A stretch of DNA of 64,000 nt, taken from positions 2,526,611 to 2,590,610 of the forward strand of contig VCAZ01000032.1 in the NCBI GenBank assembly GCA_005784505.1, in the 5' to 3' direction. Below are positions 1 through 12,178 of this stretch, piece after piece. Positions within the stretch are counted from its first letter, which is position 1, and each line of letters begins with the position of its first letter. A program made the position numbers and the translations under genes. The DNA comes from Bagarius yarrelli (taxonomy: Eukaryota > Chordata > Actinopteri > Siluriformes > Sisoridae). Under the pieces are notes generated by a model. The model was not told where the DNA came from and ran no database searches. It worked only from the letters and a program-made list of their open reading frames with translations.

Positions 1-532
1 TGTATGAAGTATGGATGGTGTGTCCTATATGTAGTATGGATAGTGTGTACTGTATGTAGTATGGATGGTGTGTACTGTATGTAGTATGGGTGGTGTGTAC
101 TGTATGTAGTATGGATGGTGTGTACTGTATGTAGAATAGATAATGTGTGCTGTATGTAGTATGGATGGTGTGTACTGTATGTAGTATGGATGGTGTGTAC
201 TGTATGTAGTATGGATGGTGTGTACTGTATGTAGTATGGATGGTGTGTACTGTATGTAGTATGGATGGTGTGTACTGTATGTAGTATGGATGGTGTATGT
301 ATGTATGTAGTGGTGTACTGTGTACTGTATGTATGGGTGTCTGTATGGTGGTGTGTACTGTATGTAGTATGGATGGTGTATACTGTATGTAGTATGGGTG
401 GTGTGTACGGTATGTAGTATGGGTGGTGTGTACTGTATGTAGTATGGGTGGTGTGTACTGTATGTAGTATGGGTGGTGTGTACGGTATGTAGTATGGGTG
501 GTGTGTACTGTATGTAGTATGGGTGGTGTTTA
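1..532. repeat. 25-bp minisatellite
   Basis: About 21 head-to-tail copies of a 25-bp unit containing TGTATGTAGTATGG and then TGGTGTGTAC. Most differences between copies are an A/G alternation in the middle (ATGGATGG versus ATGGGTGG). A disrupted stretch at about 290-350 has partial units. The array runs off the left edge, so its true length is unknown. No coding or regulatory signal is visible. Confidence 0.95.
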
Positions 533-1136
533 TAGCACCTACAGTGTGTATGATGTGTATGGAATGTTGCAGATACTTGTCCGCTCCACTAATAATATCA
601 CAGTGAGATGTTTCCTTACAGCAATGAAGTTTTCGCTGTAGCTGATCTGATTCATCATGATTTCAGAACGACTCCGTCACACACTTACACACACACACAC
701 ACACACACACAGCTGGCTGATGTTAGCAAAACCCAAATCAAAGTTGCTAAAGGTAATGAGGCAAGCTTGGCATGTGAACCCTTTAAAACACTGTCTTATT
801 CATGGAAGCCAAACACACACGCTGTACAGGGTGACTCACTTCACTGTTAGTAGCGTTACATGCTGCTGGACGCTGGCGTGGGTTTGTGTAACTTTACATT
901 ACCACACACTTGGTATCGGGTTTTAATTCGACTTGTGACACTTAAATACTGCAAACTAAAACAGGGATTCTTGCGGTGAGATGACGACTAGCAGCTAAAC
1001 CACCTTACAATATTTTCCAGTACAGAAATACACACCCTCCAACAGTGTTAATGAGGGGGATTACAAATCATTCAACCTGGCAACATGCACCGTTTCCATG
1101 ATTACACAAACCTACACCCATCAGAAGTGCAACATC
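533..1136. other. Unique-looking spacer with a short CA tract
   Basis: Low-repeat DNA between the 25-bp minisatellite and the purine block. It contains a CA run at about 687-711. Two overlapping frames of 80-89 codons cross the CA run, but neither resembles a known protein and both depend on the CA repeat, so I do not call a gene. Confidence 0.5.
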
Positions 1137-1203
1137 AGAAAGACCAACAAAGAAAAGAAGAAAGGAAGAAAAAGAAAAAAAGAAGGAAAAACAGACAGAC
1201 CAA

Positions 1204-1243
<40 letters not shown>

Positions 1244-1800
1244 AAAGAAAGAAAGAAAGAAAGTAATAACAAATGAAGGAAAGAATAAAAGCAAAAAAAG
1301 AAGGAAAGAACATTAAAAAAAGAACAAACAAAAGAGAAGAGAAGAAAGAAAGTGAAAAATAAAAAAAACACAGACAAATTAAAAAAAAGAGAGAAAGACA
1401 AAAAAGTTAAAAGACAAAGAAAATAAAAAAGAAAGAGAAAGAAAGAAAGAAAGAAAAAGAAAGAAAGAAAAGAAAAAAAGAAAAAAAAAAAAAAAAGAAA
1501 AAAGAAAGAAAGAAAGAAAGAAAGAAAAAAAAAGAAAGAAAGAAAAAAGAACAAATGCACAAAAGAATGCAGGAAAGAAGGAAATAAATAAAGTGAGTGA
1601 AAAAGAAAGAACAGACAAAAAATTTAAAACAAAGAAAAAAGAAAGAAAGAAAGAATGAAAGAAAGAAAAAACAATGAAAGTGAGGTAGAAAGAAAAAACA
1701 AAAAAAGACAAGAATGTGAAAGACAAGAAAGACAAGAATGTGAAAAGAAGTAATAGTTAAAAAAAAGTAGTTAAGGAAGAAAGAGAGAGAGAGAGAGAGG
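1137..1800. repeat. Purine-rich (GAAA)n block
   Basis: About 660 bp with almost only A and G on the plus strand, mostly GAAA and AAAG words with A-runs at about 1480-1500, ending in (GA)n near 1780-1799. The minus strand therefore reads as Phe/Ser/Leu-rich open frames, which are composition artefacts. Such homopurine tracts can form triplex structures. A pyrimidine-rich stretch (TCTG/TCTT) follows at about 1870-1975, so strand composition flips. Confidence 0.9.
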
Positions 1801-2128
1801 GATTTTCAATAAACCAAGTCTTCATCTCTGCTTTCTAACAGTAAGGTACTGATAAAGCTGGTCTGTATATCTCTTCCTGTCTCCGTCTCACTGTCTTTGT
1901 CTGTCTTTGTCTGTCTTTCAGTTTGTCTATCTGCCTTTCTTGCCTTTCTCTGTCTCTCTCCCTCCTTCCGTCTGTCTTCCATGGGGTTGATCTGGAGCTC
2001 AGCTCAGAGAAGGAGGCGTTTGGAAAATGTACAGATTTCATCACTGATCCCTTCCCCATTTTTTTTCTTCGGACACTGATCCAGATGCTGCTGGAGATCT
2101 CCCAAACAAGAAGCAGAACACAACGAGC

Positions 2129-2130
<2 letters not shown>

Positions 2131-2161
<31 letters not shown>
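2131..2161. repeat. (GT)n microsatellite
   Basis: Pure GT run of about 15 dinucleotides. A second shorter GT run lies at about 2321-2336. The flanks between 1975 and 2480 are otherwise unremarkable. Confidence 0.95.
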
Positions 2162-2164
<3 letters not shown>

Positions 2165-2484
2165 AGTATTCATGTTAGTAACAGTGTCATTGTGTGTATT
2201 AAAGCCTGCTTCCGCCACGCGACAAAAACCGATTGTTCTGACTTCCTGGCTGTACTGTAGTGTGTAAGTGTGTGAATAGAAGTGTGTGTTACTTGTTACT
2301 ATCAGGTCTAACTGTATAGGTGTGTGTGTGTGTGTGGGTGTGATTCTTACGGAAATGATTAACACTGTCATTAATAATTAGACCTGAAATGACAGATGGA
2401 TAAACTGACTGAAAAGAAAATAAAGAAAGAAAGAAAGAAAGACAGACTGACAGACAGACAGAAAAAAACACTTCAACATTATTT

Positions 2485-4325
2485 AACACTGTAACTTTAA
2501 CTCTCTGTAACTATGCAACTTTTTGTTACAATGTAAATCTCAGTAACATTGTAACTCTCTGTAATACTATAACAATGTAATTCTTTGTAACCCTGTGCCA
2601 CTGTAACTCTTTGCAAGATTGTTACTCGGTACCACTGTAACACTATGTAAGTCTGTAATTCTGCACGACTATGACTCCTTACCACTGTAACTGTAAGACT
2701 ATAACACTGTAACACAGTGTAACACTGTGCAAGATTGTTACTCTGTACCACTGTAACTCTCTGCAAGATTGTTACTTGGTACCACTGTAACACTCTGTAA
2801 GTCAGTGTAACTCTTTACCACTTTAACACTGTAATGCAGTGTAACGCTCTGTTACACTGTAACACTATAAACACTAACACTGTAACCCTGTTACATTGTA
2901 ACTCTCTATAACACTGTACCTCTTTGTAACACTGTTACTCTAACTCCCTTTAACACTGTAAAAATGTAAAAATTCGTAACACGCTAACACTCTGTAACGC
3001 TGTAATACTGTACCTCTTTTTAATACCACTGTATTTCCAACTCTCTTTAACACTGTAACACTGTAACACTCTGTAACGCTGTAAATCTGTAATGCCGTGG
3101 TAACACTGCAACTTTTTTGGACACAGTACATCTCTGTAACATTGTAACTCTCCGTAATACTGTACCTGTACCACTGTAACATTCTGTAGCCTTTACCAGT
3201 GTAACTCTCTACAACGTAATTCTAGGACTATAACACTTTACACAGTAAACTTGTAACAAAGTGTAACACCGTAACACTATAACACTTTACACAGTAACCC
3301 TGTAAAATTGTAACTCTTTATAACACTGAACCTCTTTGTAACACTAACATTGTATTTCTGTAACACTGTAACTCTCTACATTGCTGAAACTCTTTGTAAC
3401 AACGGAACATTTTAACTCTATGTAACACTGTAACTCTCTGGAAAAATAACTCTCTGTAACCCTACTATGTAACACTGTAACTCTCTGTAACACTCTAACT
3501 CTCTGTAAAACTAACTCTCTGTAACACTATGTAACACTGTAACTCTCTAAAACACTGTAACTCTATGTAACACTGTAACTCTCTAAAACACTGTAACTCT
3601 ATGTAACACTGTAACTCCCTGTATCACTGTAACTCCCTGTATCACTGTAACTCTCTATAACACTGTAACTCTAACACTGTAACACTGTACTGTAACTCTC
3701 TGTATCAACTAACTCCCTGTAACACTATGTAACACTGTAACCTCTCTGTAACACTCTAACTCTCTGTAATACTGTAACTCTCTGTAACGCTCTGTAACAC
3801 TGTAACTCTCTAAAACACACTGTAACTCTATGTAACACTGTAACTCTCTAAAACACTGAAACTCTATGTAACACTGTAACTCTATAAAACACTGTAACTC
3901 TATGTAACACTGTAACTCTCTGTAACTCTCTATAACACTGTAACTCTATGTAACACTATAACTCTTTGTATCTCTCTGTAACTCTATGTAACACTGTAAC
4001 TCTCTGTACTCTCTGTATCACTCTCTCTCGTAAACTCTCTGTAACTCGTCTCTGTAAGTCTCTGTACTACTGTAACTCGCTGTAACGCTCTGTATGAAAC
4101 ACTATAACTCTATGTAACACTGTAACTCTTTGTAACACTGTAACTCTTTGTAACTCTCTATAACACTGTAACTCTCTTTAACTCTTTGTATCTCTCTGTA
4201 ACTCTTTGTATCTCTCTGTAACTCTTTGTAACTCTCTGTAACTCTTTGTAACACTGTAACTTTCTGTAACACTGTGACTCTCTGTAACTCTCTGTACCAC
4301 TCTAACTCTCTGTATAACACAGTAA
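2485..4325. repeat. 18-bp satellite array, orientation A
   Basis: About 1.8 kb of degenerate tandem repeats whose 18-bp unit reads TGTAACACTGTAACTCTC, itself built from two related 9-bp halves. Copies are cleanest at about 3440-4010 and more diverged at 2500-3400. Because the period is a multiple of 3, several frames stay open and give fake repeat proteins on the minus strand (VTVLQR-type). The same unit recurs in inverted orientation at 6490-8165. Confidence 0.95.
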
Positions 4326-4879
4326 CAATCCCAGGATCTCCACATGGCAGCACACAGTTAAAGCCAGATGAGATTTTGTCAGTTGAAACCTCGCAGTGGT
4401 TCTATGTGTTTTATGCTTACGACATGCAGCGCTAAATGCTGAAGTAAAGCTGATCCGAACATGCAGTGTTAGCATATGCATCCTGTCCACTTGGTAGCTA
4501 ACTCACCTGGATGACAGGTAGCTACTTAGTGCTGGAAAAGAGGCATAACTCTTTATCTTTATCTTTGTTCTCATTATCATCATTTTTTTCTAATTAGTAA
4601 AAAAACCCCAAATGTTTGTCTGAACCTCTAGTAAATTTTTTAATAAAAAGTAAATGACTTGAAATGCAATGTCTCCCTTACACTCGTCTTTTTGCTCTCG
4701 TGTCCTCTTTGCACTTTTCACTTTTCAACATTTGTCCAAACTGCACAAAAAAATCACACACAACATTTCAAACCAAAAAAAAAAAGGAAAGTGGAAAACG
4801 TGGACTCACCAGAACACACAGACACCCAACGATTCCTCTGTTCACTCCGAGTCACAATATAAACCGCTGGAGCGCTCGT
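4326..4879. other. Non-repetitive spacer
   Basis: About 550 bp of mixed sequence between the satellite array and a CT block. I see no SINE or transposon similarity and no convincing gene. A splice-like pattern on the minus strand near 4495-4540 was considered and rejected. Confidence 0.4.
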
Positions 4880-4881
4880 TC

Positions 4882-4938
<57 letters not shown>

Positions 4939-5205
4939 CCTCAATTTCTCTTTGCCAAGCTGCCACCTCTCCTACTTCCTACTTTTCTTTCATTCTCTCT
5001 CCTAACCCTATCTTTCTCTTTCTTTTTTCTTACTCACTCTTTCTCTCTCTCTCTCCCTCTAAAACCCCACCCTTTTTCTACCATGCTGCCTCCATCCGTT
5101 TTTCTCTTTCCCTCCTAACTCCCTCCATCCTTCTTTCTCAAGCTCCCTTTTCTCTACATGTCTCTCTCTCTTTCTCTCCCATTCATTTTCATCTTTTTTC
5201 CCTTA
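4880..5205. repeat. CT-rich tract
   Basis: (CT)n run at about 4880-4934 followed by a pyrimidine-rich stretch up to about 5205. Open frames over it translate to Ser/Leu repeats and are not genes. Confidence 0.9.
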
Positions 5206-5280
5206 GTTTAGTAAAAGAAACACAATGCATGGCAGCTGGAGCAACTTGAAGCCCCAGAGACTGTATACATAAATCAGAAC

Positions 5281-5293
5281 ATACATACACACA

Positions 5294-5334
<41 letters not shown>

Positions 5335-5472
5335 ACACACATACAGCACAGCATAGCACAGCACAGCTGTGGTCCCTGAAGTAAGTGCATAAGTACACAG
5401 CATCCACCAAGCTGATTGGCTCCTGTTAGATGATTGGCATTTCCTGTTAGTGCTTCCTCTTGCCAGCATCCT

Positions 5473-5503
<31 letters not shown>
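5281..5503. repeat. Paired (CA)n microsatellites
   Basis: Two CA runs, at about 5287-5342 and 5475-5503, separated by about 130 bp of mixed sequence. The minus strand reads Val-Cys repeats across them. Confidence 0.9.
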
Positions 5504-5507
<4 letters not shown>

Positions 5508-5664
5508 TTACTTCATTTAGGTATTTATTTCATAAATAAGCCACACATAACATGCAAGAGGAACAAGGGAGAAACGGCGAAGCGGAGGAAAAGATGAAAC
5601 CTGATCCAGAACAACTGCCAATTACCACTGAGTCACTGCGGGGTTCCTTAAAATATATACAGAG

Positions 5665-5667
<3 letters not shown>

Positions 5668-5707
<40 letters not shown>

Positions 5708-6020
5708 AACAAACAAAAAGAAAAAAAATTGACAGGTTTCATCTTTTCAACAATACACAATGAACCACTGAGGCTCAGCAGTCTAAGGGTTTCCTGTGCG
5801 ATGACGAAAAAAAACCCCAACTAAAACTACAACTATACCACCTACAAAAACTATAACAACAACTACAACTACACTATTACTGCAAGTACGACAACAACAA
5901 AATCAACAACAACAACAAGAATGACAACATCTATAAAAACTACAACTATAGCAACACTTAGATAAACTGCAACAACTATACTACTACTGCAAGTATAACA
6001 ACTAAATTAACTACACTATA
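5668..6020. repeat. (GA)n run and degenerate ACA/ACT tract
   Basis: A GA run at 5668-5703 is followed at about 5820-6010 by AC-rich trinucleotide sequence (CAACTACAA-type). This matches the larger ACA/ACT array at 9193-9799 in style. Confidence 0.8.
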
Positions 6021-6127
6021 TTTTCACCAGCTACACAAACTTTTTAAAAACTCTCAGCTCAACAGAAAACATGTTCATATCTCTTATGACCACACACCCT
6101 CTGGAAAAAGTGAATGTGTGTATGCAT

Positions 6128-6267
6128 TTGTGTGTGTGTGTCTGTGTTTGTGTGTGTGTGTTAAGAAAGTGAATAGCAGTGTTTAACCCTCAGGCTCAGT
6201 TTGAGATGAGACAACATCCTACGCAGTTAACGCACTGACCAGCAAACTCAGTGACACTGTACTTACA

Positions 6268-6301
<34 letters not shown>

Positions 6302-6410
6302 GTTGAAATAGTCAGCTTGAAAAATTTGCTTTGTGGAATAGCGTGCAGCTGTATGCATCACAATTAAACAGCCCAAGCTGTACACACACATACACACACA
6401 CACACACACA
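6128..6410. repeat. GT and CA microsatellite cluster
   Basis: GT run near 6128-6162, CA runs near 6269-6299 and 6380-6411. These form part of the roughly 2.1-kb spacer between the two inverted 18-bp satellite arrays. Confidence 0.85.
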
Positions 6411-6489
6411 CCCAACTATTTGTGTTAATGCTTGATCGAAATGTAGTAATGCCATCAATATTTACATGGGGAAAGATGTGCGAGAGAGT

Positions 6490-8165
6490 TTTGGCGAGAC
6501 AGTTACAGTGTTACAGAGCGTTACAGTGGTAGAGTTACAGTATTACAGAAAGTTACAATGTTACAAAGATTTACAGCGTTGAAGAGAGTTAGAGTTACAG
6601 TGTTATAGAGAGTTACAGTATGGAAGAGAGTTAGAGTTACAGTGTTATAGAGAGTTGCATTGTTACAGTGTTGAAAAGAGTTAGTTTACAAGTGTTAGTT
6701 AGAGTTACAGTGTTTACAAAGTGTTACAGTGTTGAAAAGAGTTAAAGTTTTTTGTTTACAGTTGGTGTTATACAGTGTTATAAAGAGTTACAGTTGTTAT
6801 AGTGTTGAAGAGAGTTAGAGTTACAGTGTTATAGTGTTTAGAGTACAGTTACAGTGTTCAGTGTTGAAGTGAGTTGAGAGTTAGAGTTACAGTGTTATAG
6901 AGAGTTACAGTATGGAAGAGAGTTAGAGTTACAGTGTTATAGAGTGTTACAGTATTGAAGAGAGTTAGAATCACAGTGTTATAAAGAGTTACAGTGTTAC
7001 AGTGTTGAAGGGAGTTTGAGGTACAGTGTTATAGAGAGTTACAGTGTTAGAGAGAGTTACGGTGTTACTGTTTTGAAGAGCGTTAGAGTTACAGTGTTAA
7101 AGAGAGTTAGAGTTAGTGTAGTTACAGTGTTACAGAGAGTTACAGAGAGTGTTACAGTGTTAAAGAGATTCGGGTTACAGTGTTACAGTTTAGAGAGTTA
7201 CAGTGTTACAGTGTTACAGAGAGTTACAGTGTTACAGAGAGTTACAGTGTTACAGAGAGTTACAGTGTTACAGATTGTTAGAGTTACAGTGTTACAGAGA
7301 GTTACAGTTACAGTGTTAGAGAGTTACAGTGTTACAGTGTTACAGTGTTACAGTGTTAGAGAGTTAGAGTGTTAGTTAGAGTTTACAGTGTTACAGTGTT
7401 AAAGAGAGTTAGTTACAGTTACAGTTACAGAGTTACAGTTAGAGTTACAGTTTACAGTGTTACAGAGAGTTACAGTGTTACAGAGTGTTACAAGAGAGTT
7501 AGAGTTACAGTGTTACAGAGAGTTACAGTGTTACAGAGAGTTACAGTGTTAAAGAGAGTTAGAGTTACAGTGTTACAGAGAGTTACAGTGTTACAGTGTT
7601 AAAGAGAGTTAGAGTTACAGTGTTACAGAGAGTTACAGTGTTACAGTGTGACAGTTACTGGTGAGTTAGAGTTACAGTGTTACAGAGAGTTACAGTGTTA
7701 CAGTGTTTAAGAGCTTTAGAGAGTTAGAGTTACAGAGTTACAGTTACAGTGTTACAGAGAGTTACAGTGTTACAGTGTTACAGTGTTAGAGTTAGAGTTA
7801 CAGTGTACAGTGTTATAGAGTAGTGTTACAGTGTTAAAGAGAGTTAGAGTTACAGAGAGTTACAGTGTTACAGAGAGTTACAGTGTTACAGAGAGTTACA
7901 GTGTTAGTTACAGAGAGTTAGAGTTACAGTGTTACAGAGAGTTACAGTGTTACAGAGAGTTACAGTGTTACAGTGTTACAGTGTTAAAGAGAGTTAGAGT
8001 TACAGTGTTACAGAGAGTTACAGTGTTACAGAGCGTTACAGTGTTACAGATTGTTAGAGTTACAGTGTTACAGAGAGTTACTGGAGAGTTAGAGTTACAG
8101 TGTTACAGAGAGTTACAGTGTTACAGTTTTAAAGAGAGTTAGAGTTACAGTGTTACAGAGAGTTA
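6490..8165. repeat. 18-bp satellite array, orientation B (inverted)
   Basis: About 1.7 kb of tandem copies of GTTACAGTGTTACAGAGA, which is the exact reverse complement (rotated) of the unit at 2485-4325. Copies are interrupted by shorter variants such as GAGTTAGAGTTACAG. It yields open plus-strand frames of 77-119 codons made of VTVLQR-type repeats, with no independent sign of coding. Copies on the right (7190-8160) are more homogeneous than on the left. Confidence 0.95.
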
Positions 8166-8261
8166 CTGGAAGAAGTGCAGTACGAAATAAAGGGAATAAA
8201 ATGTTGGGGAAAAAATGTATACAATGTACACAATTTCATGAAACAAATATTATCTGTATCT

Positions 8262-8333
8262 GAGCCACCGTAACCATTTAATTTCCCCACTGTGGGATCA
8301 ATAAAGATTATCTGATCTGATCTGATCTTATCA
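8262..8333 (+). mobile_element. Non-LTR retrotransposon 3' tail fragment
   Basis: The segment AATTTCCCCACTGTGGGATC followed by AATAAAG and short TCTGATCTGA repeats matches the common 3' end of fish non-LTR retrotransposons, where a TTTCCCC...GGG hairpin and AATAAAG precede a microsatellite tail. Only the tail is present, consistent with 5' truncation. The exact clade (L2, RTE or other) cannot be set from this piece. Confidence 0.55.
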
Positions 8334-8452
8334 GAATTCAGGTTGTAAATGTAGGTCAGCTTCTACAGGTCAGCTTCTAGTTGGTTATGCCAACAGAGAA
8401 GGCTTTGCTGGCCCCGACTGCACACCACTGCATGGTGACCTTAACGCTATTG

Positions 8453-8453
<1 letters not shown>

Positions 8454-8498
<45 letters not shown>
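8454..8498. repeat. (GT)n microsatellite
   Basis: Pure GT run of about 22 dinucleotides. The flanks 8334-8453 and 8499-9068 are mixed sequence without a recognisable gene. Confidence 0.95.
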
Positions 8499-8501
<3 letters not shown>

Positions 8502-9068
8502 ACTGTAAGCACTGATGCGCGCTGGCTCGGCTCCCTGAGGCCCCATGTCCTTTTCAGCAGCTAGCCATTTCAGCAGTCAGTATTTTTAAATCTGTCATTA
8601 CTCATGCATGAAACACAACCAGGAAAAACAAGACGGAATATCCAAACTCACCAACACGTGCAGGCACATCCACAATCACACACACGCATTCTCTAGAGAC
8701 CTGAGACAGGGAGACACTTGGGGGTGGTGGGAAGGGCATTGGAATTGTATACGTAAAAAATTTCATTGATATGTTTTCCTACTGAACAAACCTAAGGCAG
8801 CGGTGACAAGAAAAAAAAACTCCCTGAGATGATATTTGGAAGAAACCCTGAAAGGAACCCGACTGAAAATGGAACCCAACCTCATCTGGGTGACAGCAGT
8901 GTGTGTGTTTTAAATTCAGAAGGTCTGCAGCACATCAGCAAATATTTCTGTACAGAAACTACACACAAAGGATTTATTCCCCCTAGACTAATATTTGCTT
9001 TTGTCACGTGGGACTCAACCTAATCAGCAACAGGATGTGATTTTTGATAAAGTTGTTCCATGTAAAGA

Positions 9069-9069
9069 C

Positions 9070-9099
<30 letters not shown>
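9069..9099. repeat. (CA)n microsatellite
   Basis: Pure CA run of about 15 units just upstream of the ACA/ACT array. Confidence 0.95.
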
Positions 9100-9101
<2 letters not shown>

Positions 9102-9192
9102 TTATTGTTAATGGACAAAAGGTAAAGTTCCTGAGGGTTCCATATCACCTCCGTATATAACCGTTTAGTCATACGATAATAGAATAAAGAGA

Positions 9193-9799
9193 CAATAAAA
9201 ACAACTACTATGACAACGACTACAACCCCTACAACAATAATTACAACCACAACTGCAACAACGTGCACTATAACAACGACGATGGTTCCAACAACTACAA
9301 TGACTACAACAATGACTACAACAACTAACACAACATCACCTATACCGAGAACAACTACAACAATAACTACAACATCAATTATACCAAGAACAACTACAAC
9401 AACTACAACAATAACTACAAGAATTATTCCATCAACAAAGACTACAACAACTACTACAATTACAACTACTGCAACAACAACAATAGAAACTACAGCATCA
9501 ACTTCACCACCAACAACTACAAGTACTACAACAACTATACCAACAACAACTACAACAAGGACTCATACAATAACTTCAAGTAATACGCCTACTATACCAA
9601 CATTTACAACAACTACAACAATAACAACAACAACTACAAAAAACTACAATTAGAACAACAACTACAAGTACAACAACATGAACTATACCAACAACAAGTA
9701 CAAAAAAAACCCTACAACTACTCTGACAACAACTAGAACAAGAATTTCAACTACTACAACAATAACAACTACAACAACCATTTTAACAACTACTACTGT
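9193..9799. repeat. ACA/ACT-type degenerate array
   Basis: About 600 bp of AC-rich trinucleotide sequence made of ACAACTACA-like words. The period of 3 leaves a 147-codon plus-strand frame at 9210-9653 that is almost all Thr with scattered Ile, Pro and Ser. It resembles mucin-like repeats only in composition. No signal peptide, splice signals or flanking domains are seen, so I treat it as a simple-sequence array. Confidence 0.85.
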
Positions 9800-9855
9800 A
9801 GTCTGCCTTCCATATCATCTGCGCATCCAGCCAAACAAACGACCAGACATGTTGT

Positions 9856-10181
9856 TACACACACAAACACACACACGCACACACACTGACACACGGGCTT
9901 AAATCGAAAGATCTTTCTTTTACTCTTTATTTCAACAAAAGCTCTCATGAATTTGGAATGAGCTGCCAGTGAGGAATTTTCTCCTGGTTCGAGTCATTTA
10001 TATGTAAATGAGTGTGTGTTTATTTCTCTTTGTGTATGTGTATGTGTATGTGTGTGTGTGTTTTAGTGCAAATTCTCTAAATATGCACCGTCCTTTCCAT
10101 TTATTTTAATGAGAAGAGAATATTTGTTTTTGGTACAGAAGGGATGCAGTCCCAGGATCACGTCCAAGCGTGAAGAAGAGA

Positions 10182-10249
<68 letters not shown>

Positions 10250-10298
10250 CCAGTAGAGGGCAGCAACGTTTTGTGAAAGTGCATAAAATATTAAATGT

Positions 10299-10340
<42 letters not shown>
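9856..10340. repeat. CA, GT, GA and CA microsatellite cluster
   Basis: CA-rich run at 9856-9895, GT runs at about 10019-10063, a GA run at about 10183-10247 and a pure CA run at 10301-10339. Four different dinucleotide tracts occur within 500 bp. Confidence 0.9.
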
Positions 10341-10341
<1 letters not shown>

Positions 10342-10589
10342 ATACTCAAATCGCTTTACAACAGACCTGTTTCCGAGGCCACTACCTAATCTTCTTTGTC
10401 AAGCTTCTGTGCTTTAAACCTTTCCCTCTCTCATCATCCACCTGGAACTGTTTCCTCCAAGCCGTATTATCCTCCTGTCTTACTTACTCTCTGTCTGTCT
10501 GTCTTTCTTTCTCTGTCTCTCTCTCAGGACTAAACATTTGTCTGTGGCTTTCTAATTTATTTAGGCTTTATAAATTTAAACTTGAAATG

Positions 10590-11518
10590 AGATAGAATGA
10601 GAAACAGTAAGACAGGATAGACTGAGAAAAACGGGAAGAGATGAGATAGACTAAGAAACAGTGAGACAGGAAAGACTGAGATAAACATGACAAAAGACTG
10701 AGACAGGAATAAAAGGAAAGACTGAGATAAACAGGAAAAAATGAGATAGACTAAGAAACAGTGAGACAGGAAAGACTGAGATAAACAGGAAAAAATGAGA
10801 TAAACAGGAAAAAATGAGATAGACTAGACTAAGAAACAGTGAGAGGGAACTAGACGGGATAACAGGGAAAGACTGGGGGAATGAGATAAACAGGGAAAAA
10901 TGAGATAAACAGTAGACAGGAAGGAAAAAGACTAAAACAGGAAAAATAGAATAAACAGACTCAGATAAACAGTGAGATAGGATAGACTGACAGACAGTAT
11001 ATGATTAGATAGACTGAGATAAACCATGAGACGGGATAGACTGAAATAAACAGGAAAAAATTATATAGACTGAGATAAACCATGAGACAGAAAAGACTGA
11101 GATAAACAGGATAAAATGAGATAGACTGAGATAAACAGGATAAAATGAGATAGACTGAGATAAACAGGATAAAATGAGATAGACTGAGATAAACAGGATA
11201 AAATGAGATAAAATAAATTCAGAGATAAACTGAGATAAAGATAAACAGGATAAAATGAGATAGAAGATAAACAGGATAAACATGAGATAGATAAACAGGA
11301 TAAAATGAGATAGACTGAGATAAACAGGATAAAATGAGATAGACTGAGATAAACAGGATAAAATGAGATAGACTGAGATAAACAGGATAAAAATGAGATA
11401 GACTGAGATAAACTGATAAACAGGATAAAATGAGACAGACTGAGATAAACAGGATAAAATGAGATAGACTGAGATAAACAGGATAAAATGAGATAGACTG
11501 AGATAAACAATGAGATTG
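10590..11518. repeat. 29-bp minisatellite
   Basis: Tandem units of 29 bp containing GATAAACAGGATAAAATGAG then ATAGACTGA. Copies are near-identical at about 11100-11210 and 11300-11505. The left part (10590-11050) holds more diverged, partly rearranged units with GAAACAGTGAGACAGG. Minus-strand frames here read repeats such as SHFILFIS, with nothing to support translation. Confidence 0.95.
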
Positions 11519-11839
11519 GAGAGTTTCTATATGTTGTATGTTAAAACAGACTGTAAAAAAAAAAAGGACAGAATCCAACTTATCCAGTCGCGAGTCAGGG
11601 TTCAGAGTCCACCAGAACGTGATGTGAACACATTAACCGGGGCAAAAAAAGAAGAAAGGGAAGTGAGGATAGAGGTGAAATACATCAGGAGAAAATAATC
11701 TCTTCTGCCTTTATCGCTAAAGAATAAGAGAACAAGGCAGACTGGGAGAAAAAGGATAAAGACCCCGAGGAAATAAGGGAAGAGGGAGAAAAGGGTGATT
11801 AAATGGCTACACAAAGCGCTTCCTGTGGGCCAAAGAGGT

Positions 11840-11950
11840 CAATCACACAGACAGAGAGAGACAGAGAGAGAGAAAGAGAGAAAGAAGGAGTAAAAGAGAA
11901 TCAGAGACAAAGACAGACAAAAAGAGACAGACAGACAGACAGACAAAGAA

Positions 11951-11987
<37 letters not shown>

Positions 11988-12178
11988 CACAAAGACAGAG
12001 AGACAGAGACGGATAGAGAAAGAGAGAGACAGAGAAACGGAGAGGGAGAGAAAGAGAGAGACAGAGAAACGGAGAGGGAGAGAAAGAGAGAGAGGGAGGC
12101 AGAGAAAGAGAGAGAGGGAGGCAGAGAGAGAGAGAGAGGGAGAGAGAGAAAGAGAGAGAGAGAGGGGGGGGGAGAGAA
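11840..12178. repeat. GA/GACA-rich tract
   Basis: GAGA, GACA and GGGAGA words over about 340 bp, with a short G-run near 12164. It shows strong purine skew on the plus strand. The preceding 11519-11839 is mixed, purine-leaning DNA without a gene. Confidence 0.9.

Noticed and set aside
1..532. CRISPR array
   Set aside because: The 25-bp units are directly adjacent with no spacers, which makes it a minisatellite in eukaryotic DNA.
4495..4540. Minus-strand 25-nt exon-like pattern (TTTTCCAG ... CCAG|GTGAGT)
   Set aside because: Only one frame is open, the segment is very short, and it lies next to a satellite; such matches occur by chance in 64 kb.
6490..8165. Several plus-strand open frames of 77-119 codons with VTVLQR repeats
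   Set aside because: They follow from an 18-bp satellite unit whose length is a multiple of 3. No start context, splice signals or domain.
9210..9653. Thr-rich 147-codon frame as a mucin gene
   Set aside because: Composition is fully explained by the ACA/ACT array and no neighbouring exon or signal peptide is visible.
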